Origin: Beroe forskalii
Lineage: Eukaryota; Ctenophora; Nuda; Beroida; Beroidae
Length of the DNA stretch: 64,000 bases
Reading direction: 5' to 3'
NCBI GenBank assembly: GCA_011033025.1
Contig: WFMF01000031.1
Location: 558,001-622,000 of the forward strand
The stretch's first letter is position 1, and each line of letters opens with the position of its first letter. This document shows positions 55,961-64,000 of the stretch, piece after piece. The notes under the pieces were generated by a model. The model made no database searches. It saw only the letters and a program-made list of their open reading frames with translations, and was not told the origin of the DNA. Made by a program: the position numbers and the translations under genes.

Positions 55961-57400
55961 AGCTATGGATATTAGAAATATGAATAGTTGATCTCAATAG
56001 CAATTGAAAATAATTAATTATTCTACTTAAGTACTCATATAGTATAACCTCTTCCATATTGTGAGCCCAATGAATAATATATAGAAAAACTATTACCCTC
56101 ATGATAAAACACACCATGCAGTTTTTAGCATAGATCTATATCTAGCCAGGTGAACATCTTCCTGCAGAAGCCAGAACTTCAACTCACAATAAAAAGTAGT
56201 AATAATTGTAGCAAAGTAGAACACAGTTGGTTGGGTTGCTGAGACCACAGTTGAAATAAGGTAGGTTGTCTGAGGTTGGTTCAAATAGGATGTGCTAATC
56301 ATCTCCAGCTAGGGGATCTGCATTGTGTGCGAGAGGTTTAGATGCAGTGTGTTGATGGTGTCTGATGTCAGGAGTGAAGGAATGTGAGTGAATGGATGAG
56401 GGGGTCAGATGGGCAATAAAAGGGTCTGATGTGAGAAGGATTGCTGTACTGTGAGAGGGGTGAGGGAAGGGGTGTGGTGACAGGAGAGGTTTGAAATGAA
56501 TTTGATTTAATTTAATTACCCCTAACATATAAGTCAATGTGTCACTATTGAGATGAGAGCAAGTGGTGGCTGTTTAATCTTAGCAGAATAATATTATTGA
56601 GACTGATCAATAAGGCACCCATAACATTCGTCGGTCAATCCAATGGAATTGGTCTATCAATCTACTCCATTTGAATGAATGATGTGTTTTACTGTTCCCT
56701 AATGACTGGAATCATGTTTGAATGAGCAATATTTAGTTGTTTCCCTACTAGCTCAAAGATGTTCTATTTAAAACAATCAATCAATCAAATGAAGTTGATT
56801 GATCAACCAATTCCATTTGATCAACCACTGGTGTATGCATGCACCTAACATCAAACTGAAAGAAAATTTAATTTTTAATTCAAAAATCTCCGAAGAGAGT
56901 CAAATAGTATAGAAATATATATACTCCAGTAGCTGAGGGCTGTGCAGTGTACTTTTCATTGTCGAGGCAGTTTCTCGACGGTTTTCGTTAGTTTTAAGCA
57001 TAATAAAGAAATCCTAGGGGGTAACATTATGTGAATCGACGTCCTGGGGGTCGTACGGCCACGCCATTTTGCCTTATGTGGTGTTATGAGACCAAATTAT
57101 TTCAACTTCTGATGGTCATAGAGACTTCGGAATTGATTCTAGATGTCCATCTCATGAAGGCGAACAACTTTTTCATTGACAACATTTTTGTCAGATAATT
57201 AGTTAATTGACCAATTAGCTAATTGGGTAATTTTCAAAAATTCGAAAAATTTTTTTTCGGCTTAAAATGATCCCAATCACATGAAACGTGGAAAAAAGTG
57301 TTTTTTCAAGAATATTTAAAAAATTTTTCACTTTAAAAAATTTCGGGACTTAGAAAAATTTTGAGGGAAAAATTGAAACTAATTCATTTTTGCGCCCTTA
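55961..57400. other. Upstream region of the RBR ligase gene
   Basis: This is expected to contain the promoter and 5' UTR of the minus-strand gene. I see no clear TATA or CpG-rich block. GTGTGAGAGGTTTAGATGC and related GAGTGAATGGATGAGGGG purine-rich text lies at 56320-56480. No ORF is supported. Confidence 0.35.
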
Positions 57401-58006
57401 AGCTTCGTCCAACAATGTTTGGCAGCTCAACGTCACGTTGGCTGGCTGCTTTTGCTGGTTTGACAGAATATTTTTTACAGACCCTACTGCAAGTGGGCTC
57501 TCTTCAGAATTGGTTTTAGAGCCAAGATTGCCACTGTTGACAAGCAGCTGCTATCCCCTGTTCGTGACAACTCCAACCATGGTGCTCGGAGAGCTGCTTC
57601 CACCGTCTTCATGCGGTAGCAGGAGCTATAATGGAAAGCTGTAACAACTGAACTCCCCATATTATAAGCGCATAGCTGCTGATGCCACCAAGATGTGCTG
57701 CCTCCCCTCTTCTCTTGCTGCGATACTTGGATAGTCAGATGGACCCACCCAGCTGCCCTGCAAGGAGAACCCCTGGGGTGGGCGACATTTCATCTCAGGA
57801 CAGTACATCTCCCTGTCCAGACCCTAACCACCCTGCGCACGTGGGGTGGACACCTTTGCTAGTACTTTGTGCGCAGGTAGCGACGAGTCGCCAATTAGAA
57901 CAACGTTCCTGTTCGAAAAACGACAAAAGAGTCAAAATTTCTCTTAAAACTTGCATGGAATCAATAGAAGAAAGTCTCAGCTATCCAGAGATATATCGTA
58001 GGATGT
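57401..58006. other. Intergenic, no supported gene
   Basis: Short ORFs (57438-57644 and 57682-58122) show no recognisable domain. GTGGGCGACATTTCATCTCA at 57779 matches the 59596 element, so part of this is repetitive. Confidence 0.4.
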
Positions 58007-58080
58007 TACCCTACCCTCGCGCGCGCGGCGCAACGTTCCACATTTGGACGTCACTTTGCGCCTTCCGCGAGGGTAGGGGG
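58007..58080. repeat. Dispersed GC module (reverse copy)
   Basis: It reads GATGTTACCCTACCCTCGCG through GCGCAACGTTCCACATTTGG to ACGTCACTTTGCGCC, the reverse complement of 28380-28455 and of 25567-25640. Confidence 0.75.
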
Positions 58081-58489
58081 AAATACAACATCGTGTGCAG
58101 CAGAAAGTGCTGCACAATCTGATTGGTCGAGCGCGTACTACGTCATTATCATAAGCTAACGTATTGCGCTACGAAACGACGCGCGCGCACCAATATTGCA
58201 AAAAATTGTCTGGTTGGGCAAATTGAGTGAAATTTATTGAAAAAACTTTTGTCAAATGTTACATCATTGGAAAGATCTTATTCTCAGCTATAAATTAAAC
58301 AAAGAATCGTGGGAAAAGATGCTTTGGATCGGGAGTTATGGGCGTTTTACTGAAATTTTGTAGCTGTCCTCCGCGAACATCGAAGCTTTTCTCGCTCAAA
58401 AAATCGAGCGCTCTTGTTCCAGAACATTCTCACCTCGTGTTTGCTAAATGTTCAATGCTTGCTTACGGTGTGTGGGTGTTGCCGGTCAT

Positions 58490-59360
58490 GAGCTTTTGAT
58501 TAATTCTAAGTTATTATCAGTCACGATTTTAATCTTTCTTCTGGACTTTTGCTTGTGAGGGCGTTGTCGATCTTTTTCTTTCTTCACTTCATGTCGAGAG
58601 TTTTGAATCTTTCAGTAATTTCCAGTCATAATTTTAATCTTTTTCTTGGCTTTTTGCTTGTGGGGGCGTTGCCGGTCCCAGTTCTTTCTTCTTTCTTCAT
58701 TACATGTCGAGTGTTTTGAATCTTTTGCTCTTTCAGTCATTTTCAGTCACAATTTTAATCTTTCTTCTGAAATCTGAGGTGATGCTTGTGAGGGCGTTAC
58801 CGGTCTCAGATCTTTATTCTTTCTTCATTTCATGTCGAGTCTTTTGAATCTTTCGCTCTTTCAGTCATTTTCAGTCAAAATTTTTATCTTTCCTCTGAGC
58901 TGATGTTTGTGAGAGCGTTGCCGGTCTCAGATTTTTTATTCTTTCTAATTCTTCATTTCATGTCGATTGTTTTGAATCTTTCAGTAATTTTCAGTCATGA
59001 TTTTGATCTTTCGATTCTTATTAGCTGTTGCTTGCGAGGGCGTTGACATTCTTAGATCTTTAGGCATTCTAATTTCTTCATTTCATGCCGAGTGTTTTGA
59101 ATCAATTCAGTCATTTTCAGTAAAATTTTAATCTTTTTTTAGCTGTTGCTTGTGACTGTGAGGGCGTTACCGGTCTCAGATCAATTTATTCTTTCTTCAT
59201 TTCATCATGTCGAGTGTTTTGAATGATCTTTAAGAACTTTTCAGTCATGGTTTTAATCTTTCTTCTGAGTTTTTGATTTTGACTGTAAGGGCGTTGCCCG
59301 TCTCAGATCTTAATTCTTCATCTCATTTGTGATTTATGAAGCTGTCAGTAATTTTCGGTC
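58490..59360. repeat. ~120 bp tandem repeat, about seven copies
   Basis: Each unit contains GCTTGTGAGGGCGTTGCCGG, TTCTTTCTTCATTTCATGTC, GAGTGTTTTGAATCTTTC and TCAGTCATTTTAATCTTTCT. Starts are near 58550, 58655, 58785, 58903, 59030, 59145 and 59280. Copies are diverged. Confidence 0.85.
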
Positions 59361-59589
59361 ATAATTTTAGACTTTCTTGAAGTACCTATTTCGATAATTA
59401 TCTAATTATGTGAAACTCAGAAAAAGTACTGGGATGATGTCAACATCTAATCACTAATAACTTGCTATACGTCTTTTATTCACATTCTTTTGTTAATCAG
59501 AGACATCGTTGATAGGTACTGTGAAGGTCCTTGCCTGTGATATCAGCATATCTCTTGACTTTTTCAAGAGCCTTCAAACTCACCTAATA

Positions 59590-59810
59590 TCCTGGGTGGG
59601 CGGCATCTCATCTCACGACATTTTATCTCCGGACACTTCATCTCCCTGTCCTGACCCTATAACCATAACCCTAACCCAAACCCTAACCCTGACCCTAACC
59701 CTAACCCAAACCCTTACCCTAACCGAGACCATTATCTTTGCATAGAGCTGACATATTGCGAGATAAAGTGTCCTGAGATGAAATGTCTGTTCCCAATATC
59801 CTAATGAGGA
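59590..59810. mobile_element. Foldback element around CCCTAA repeats
   Basis: GGCATCTCATCTCACGACAT and TGTCCTGAGATGAAATGTC are inverted ends. The middle (59660-59735) is imperfect AACCCTAACCCTGACCC sequence. Part of the left end is also at 57779. The CCCTAA tract is interstitial, not a chromosome end. Confidence 0.6.
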
Positions 59811-60588
59811 ATTGCTATTTTCCTGCTAGCATGGCTGAGATGTAATTTTATGGGTGCTGCCACGTTCATGAATCTTTGCATTTTTGCAGCTATCTTCTTT
59901 TTCTTGTTGTACTTCTTGAATCAGTCAAGCTTTCAGTAATTTTGAATCTTTTTCATGCTTGATATGAATCATTTCTAATTTTGAATAAATTGTGGAATTG
60001 GAATGATGCCAACATCTAACTATCTAACGATCGGCTAATATATAATATTCTCTTACCCAATTTCAGAGCAGAAATCTTTCGCCTCTACACATTACCATGC
60101 CAGTGCCTCCCGCGGTGCCTCAACATTGATAGATTGATTGTTTAAAGATTTAAAGTGCTCAATCCTACCTGATAAGTGCTGCAGGCTGCAGTGTCCCTTT
60201 TCTGTTAACAGTGGTATTAATTTATAAATGTAATTTTTTATTGTCACTAGGCGATGGATTTAATGTACAATTACGCCATGGTGGAGAACTGAAGAACTGA
60301 AATGGTGATTTTCGAATCCTCTGAAAGTACCCTGCAGCTGCATACGATTGACTGAATGCCGATCACAACAAGAACTTAGAACAGTCTTCAAAATAAGTTC
60401 AATGCAAAGGTCAGTATTCTTAATTTATTTTCTCTACAGTGATAAAGCTAAAGAATATGCAGACTTTGTGAATTATGTTCGTAAGGACAATTTTTGTGCC
60501 AGTCATTTTCTTGAATTCTTGAAAATAATGTAATTATCAATAATAAGTACTTGATGATTACATATAATATTATTATAAAGCAATTGCA

Positions 60589-60655
60589 GAAAAATAATAC
60601 CATGATTCGGTAACTTGTGGCTGATTTGGTTGATTGCATCGTAACTATTTCTTTG
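60589..60655. repeat. Direct repeat, left copy
   Basis: It holds AATACCATGATTCGGTAACT and TGATTTGGTTGATTGCATCG followed by TAACTATTTCTTTG. It is repeated at 62282-62352 with few changes; the pair flanks 1.6 kb that includes the LINE-like remnant. Confidence 0.75.
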
Positions 60656-61059
60656 GGGTGGACACGACTCAAAGTTCGTTCCAATTTTATTTCTACCCTT
60701 TAGTTTGTTGCTCAAACGGTAATCTTGCATATTACGAAAAGCAAACAAAGTTCTTGATAAGGTAGTTTGTACATGCTTGTTAACAAACTTCATATAAATA
60801 CGAAGCGTTGCTTGATTGACTTCAAACCCTCGCAACCGTGTCTAAACTGATCCTTGCTATTAATGGCATTGAAATTGAACAAGTTTTGAGGAAATTTCTC
60901 GTGATTTGATGAGAACTTCAATTGAATTCTCATCTCCAAAAATCCTCAAAAATCGACCCCACAGTGGTAACGAGGTCTCATGCAGTCTGACAACATACCA
61001 GATGAGTTATACAAACCTATATTACACACTTTTGAAAGCTAATCTCCCTATGGTATAAC

Positions 61060-61290
61060 AGACAACAGTATGGGGTGGAGGCATCTACAATAAAATTGAA
61101 CCACTTTTCAAACTTCAGAAAAAGTGTATGAGAATTTATTTGGAGGAAAGAAGCCTCCTTGCCAAATTTAAAACCTGTGCCAGGACAAGAGATATTGACA
61201 ACCAATGCCTTGGCCTGAGTTCCCCTGAAGGAAACAGCAAACCACTCTTAAAATGGTATAATGAATGTCCGAAACCTTCACATCTACCAC
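61060..61290 (+). pseudogene. LINE-like reverse transcriptase C-terminal remnant
   Basis: The plus strand reads VWGGGIYNKIEPLFKLQKKC then MRIYLEERSLLAKFKT, with CPKPSHLPL further on. This resembles the WGG-x(n)-LQKK-x-R-I region that lies after the reverse transcriptase domain of many non-LTR retrotransposons. Stops occur upstream and downstream, and no palm-domain motif is seen. It is a short decayed fragment; family assignment is uncertain. Confidence 0.5.
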
Positions 61291-62281
61291 TGCGGTAACG
61301 AAATTTTCAAACAAATTTAGAACCCCATATGTATGTTCGAAAACTTTTTTACTATCCAAAAGAATGGAAAAGAAACCAGACTGTTAACTCCTACCCCATC
61401 TAATAGCTTTTTCTATATAGGTAGCCTCGTATGGAATGTTGTCCGAGAACTCATCAAAATTTATGATTTTTCATTCAAAATAGGTCCTAAAAATCACAAA
61501 TCAAAGAAAAAATTCTCAAAACCAAAACGAAGGTGATCCATGGATTGGCAGCATGGGACCTGAACACTCTGCAGTATCATCAGCAACTTTATCTCGAAGC
61601 TCAAATTAAAGACTATACCCTTTATTGGAAAAGTACCTGGAAAGATGATGCCATTGCCCATGATGTAAATTTGACGTTTGACATTTCTTATTTAATTTTT
61701 TGCAGCAGTTTGCATAATGTTATCTGTATATTCAAATTAAAACCATTCCAGTCAGTTATTGAAACATTCATAAATTCATAAAATGTTTTGTTTGACATAA
61801 TGTTGTTTATTTATAACATGATATTAGTAAAATGAGTTTAATGACTTGGAAAAAGTTTGAAACTATCCATTTTAAGCCGCCGACCTCGTTATCCAAACAC
61901 AATGGGGATTCTTATAATGACCTAACGTAGAAACTGGTTTATCGCCGACTTCAAGTGCCGACCTCGTAAAGGACCTCGTGTCCGGTTCCCAAGCCATCTA
62001 ATGGATAATACTTTCGCTGCAAAGAAAAAGTTCATAAATTTATATTCGACGGGTAGGGCTTTGCTAAAAGGCGGGCTAAGTCAAAATCAAAGAAATTTTA
62101 ACGTTATCAATTTGTTAGAATAAGTTATTTTTCCTAAAACTAAAGGAGAAATTATTTTAGATGATTGTGTTATATATTTGATTTGAAACCAGATTCACGT
62201 GTAAGAACATTGATAATTACATAATTATGTAATTATCAATAAACCAGAATTTTTTAATTTTTGTATATATTCAGTATTTAT
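61291..62281. other. No supported gene
   Basis: An 82-codon plus-strand ORF (61533-61781; AAWDLNTLQYHQQLYLEAQI) has some coding look and may be part of the decayed retroelement, but I do not recognise it. The rest is AT-rich with no structure. Confidence 0.35.
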
Positions 62282-62352
62282 GAAAAAAATAATACCATGA
62301 TTCGGTGTAACTTGTAATTGATTTGGTTGATGGCATCGTAACTATTTCTTTG
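62282..62352. repeat. Direct repeat, right copy
   Basis: Partner of 60589-60655; it differs by a few bases (GGTGTAACTTGTAATTGATT in place of GGTAACTTGTGGCTGATT). Confidence 0.75.
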
Positions 62353-62662
62353 TATTTTGTCAATTTCCAGGCGATGAATCACGCCGGGTCTATTTCAACA
62401 CAGGATGACGGTCACTGCCATATACCGTCCAAATCGCAGCCTTAACCATGGTCTTTAAATGCTCTCCCAGGGGTAAGTAGGGGAGGGGTCCACCGGCCAA
62501 CGGCCATTTTATTAGCCTAATTAATTCTAATACACATTAAACATCACAATAACATCACTGTTCAATTTATACTGTTCAATAAAATCATGGAAAATGTATA
62601 CCTACAGAAAGAAGCGGTTATTTTAAACTGGGTGCGTCAACATAAGCAGTTACATGTCGAAG

Positions 62663-62770
62663 TGGTGACCGTATACCGCAACTTATATGGTCGAGGCGAC
62701 AGCCGTGACTGTGTAAGTTGGATAATGGACGAGGCGTGCCGAGTTCATTATCGAAGGTATACGGTCACAG
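62663..62770. mobile_element. Short foldback MITE
   Basis: GTGACCGTATACC and GGTATACGGTCAC are perfect inverted ends around AGTTGGATAATGGACGAGGC. A 75-codon ORF across it is not supported. The 3' flank (GAGATCATGGAACCGGAATA) also occurs at 44491-44512, next to a diverged relative. Confidence 0.65.
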
Positions 62771-62878
62771 CTGAGATCATGGAACCGGAATATACCCCGA
62801 CCGGAAACAGCTGAGACCGAATTTTCTCCGACAAAGCAAAATATTTCTCCCCTTTGTCCGGATTCAACGCTTAAGAAG

Positions 62879-62978
62879 NNNNNNNNNNNNNNNNNNNNNN
62901 NNNNNNNNNNNNNNNNNNNNNNNNNNNNNNNNNNNNNNNNNNNNNNNNNNNNNNNNNNNNNNNNNNNNNNNNNNNNNN
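62879..62978. other. Assembly gap of 100 N
   Basis: The run of N is exactly 100 bases, the usual placeholder for a gap of unknown size. Sequence continuity across it, and the distance to the STAR gene, cannot be trusted. Confidence 0.95.
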
Positions 62979-63041
62979 TTACCTAAACCAGTAATTAGGA
63001 CGTATAATTAGTAAAATACTGGATATTAAACCCTCACTCAC

Positions 63042-63141
63042 CTCGGCTAGAAGTACCACCCAAGTAGTCTGGTTGAAAGGTTCCGTTGAGGACAGCTAGT
63101 TCCCTCAACTGTTCATTCTTTATCTGATCATGCAATGGGTC
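63042..63141 (-). CDS. STAR protein exon: QUA2-like segment
   Basis: It encodes [20 protein letters not shown] and [13 protein letters not shown], matching the QUA2 helix (Q-x-x-ELA-x-LNGT) of Quaking proteins. Ends in phase 1 before GTGAGT. Confidence 0.88.
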
Positions 63142-64000
63142 CTGAAAGGGAAATCAGTAGAAGCACATCAAATGATGTCACCTTTAATTTTACAATCACT
63201 GATGATATTCAACCTGTAGACGATGATCAATCTACAGACGATTTGAAGACATAATCACAGTCTATTCAGTAAGATAGTAAACGCATGTGGTAGGACTTAC
63301 AACTGGGAGGCAGATGTGTTTGATCTCGGCAGCTGCAGCCTGGAACCTAGCCTCAGCGACCCCGGGCGCCCCTTCCACCTCAATGAGGACATGTAGCTCC
63401 TCCAGAAGGTGTTCATGCTTTGGCTTACTTCGCAACTCATCTTCCTGAAATACAAGACAGTGTGAGAAGGGACTGTGTTGAAAAGATTCAGGGGAAGACA
63501 AAAGAGTCACGGAAAAGGGTAGAAATGAATATCAGAGCCACCTCTCACCTTTTGCTTATCTCTCATGCTTCCACGGCCAAGAACTGTCATTTTTGTCCTG
63601 GTGTCGGCCTGTAACCTTTGCAAAGTCAGACCCCGAGGCCCAAGAAGTCTTCCCACGAAATTGAACTGAAAATTACAAAAATTTATATCTTCTCATTACA
63701 AGAAATACAACACTACCTAAATCAGAAATAACACCTTCAATATTCTTTGAAGCATTTTCATTACTTTGAGTTTGAAGAAGTTAGGTGATTGACACCTTGG
63801 CTATACAACTAACTGTTTGTTAAGCAGTTAGAAATATACACTAAAAGCTACTCACATCAGAGGGCATTCCAGCCATCCTCACATCAGTACTTTCTTGGAC
63901 TGGGAGGTACACTTTGCCACTGGCTTTGACAATAACATTGGCTCCATCTGCACTTATTATCTGGGTAGGCAATGTATCTACCCTTATCCGCCAAAACATA
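63042..64000 (-). CDS. STAR-family KH-domain RNA-binding protein (Quaking/Sam68-like), partial
   Basis: Four exons are visible on the minus strand: 64000-63856 (partial), 63665-63549, 63444-63301 and 63141-63042, all with GT-AG sites and consistent phases. They encode a single maxi-KH domain, with the RNA-binding signature [14 protein letters not shown], then [19 protein letters not shown] and the QUA2-like [16 protein letters not shown] proteins bind bipartite UAA-type RNA motifs and control splicing, stability and translation. The [14 protein letters not shown] run is Quaking-like, while KEDELR and EVEG are Sam68-like, so the subfamily is left open. The QUA1 region and first exons lie beyond 64000, and the C-terminal exons lie at or past the N gap. 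Confidence 0.88.
63301..63444 (-). CDS. STAR protein exon: C-terminal half of KH domain
   Basis: It encodes [20 protein letters not shown] and [20 protein letters not shown], ending ICLPV before GTAAGT. 48 codons in phase 0. The HEHL-x-x-x-LHVLI motif is typical of STAR KH domains. Confidence 0.9.
63549..63665 (-). CDS. STAR protein exon: KH core with GPRG loop
   Basis: It encodes [20 protein letters not shown] and [18 protein letters not shown]. It holds the GxxG loop (GPRG) and the GxGSMRDK variable-loop motif. Exactly 39 codons, phase 0 at both ends. Confidence 0.9.
63856..64000 (-). CDS. STAR protein exon: N-terminal side of KH domain (partial)
   Basis: It reads [20 protein letters not shown] then MPSD before GTGAGT. 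In relatives the VPVKEYP-like strand is followed at once by FNFVG; here about ten extra residues ([12 protein letters not shown]) intervene. The true start lies outside the window. Confidence 0.75.

Noticed and set aside
59660..59735. Telomere-like CCCTAA repeats
   Set aside because: The tract is short, imperfect and enclosed by inverted ends of a foldback element, with genes on both sides; it is not a chromosome end.
61533..61781. 82-residue plus-strand ORF
   Set aside because: It has some coding look but no recognisable motif, and lies next to a decayed retroelement; evidence is too weak to call a gene.

Overview
This window is intron-rich animal nuclear DNA from a draft assembly (a run of exactly 100 N at 62879-62978). 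Two protein-coding genes are recognisable by domain content. Both are spliced with ordinary GT-AG introns and lie on the minus strand. The domain order and the great density of foldback DNA elements and minisatellites point to an invertebrate metazoan. I cannot name the phylum from the sequence alone.

Layout. 1-2210 is a ~505 bp satellite that switches strand. 2225-4742 is a terminal-inverted-repeat (TIR) element with a 7 bp target-site duplication. 4743-5925 is a partial copy of two exons (and their intron) of the large gene at 31.6-56.0 kb. 6138-6702 holds the last two exons of an unrecognised plus-strand gene, followed directly by a 14 bp minisatellite. 7.2-31.5 kb is nearly all repetitive: palindromic foldback elements, several minisatellites, a ~1.3 kb direct duplication (24.7-27.7 kb) and GC-rich repeat mosaics. 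31608-55960 is a 21-exon minus-strand gene for an ANKIB1-type RBR E3 ubiquitin ligase of about 1,125 residues: ankyrin repeats, RING1, IBR, RING2, Ariadne-like helical region, ubiquitin-interacting-like helices and an Arg/Ser-rich tail. 56.0-62.9 kb is repeat-rich intergenic DNA with a LINE-like remnant. 63042-64000 holds four exons of a STAR-family (Quaking/Sam68-like) KH-domain RNA-binding protein, cut by the window edge.

The most interesting signal is how mobile and tandem repeats have remodelled the ligase gene. (i) Its RING2 exon carrying the catalytic-cysteine motif has an AA instead of an AG acceptor. The duplicate copy 31 kb away, with an identical exon, keeps the AG. (ii) The exon-intron junction of exon 11 has been amplified into a ~48 bp tandem array in the following intron, and a foldback element made of its own minisatellite has inserted into that array with a clean 8 bp target duplication. 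(iii) The IBR exon 10 reads out of frame by one base. (iv) The two copies of the duplicated segment carry reciprocal transposon insertions, each acting as the empty site for the other.

All calls were made by reading the sequence. No database search or alignment was run, and family names rest on recognised motifs.
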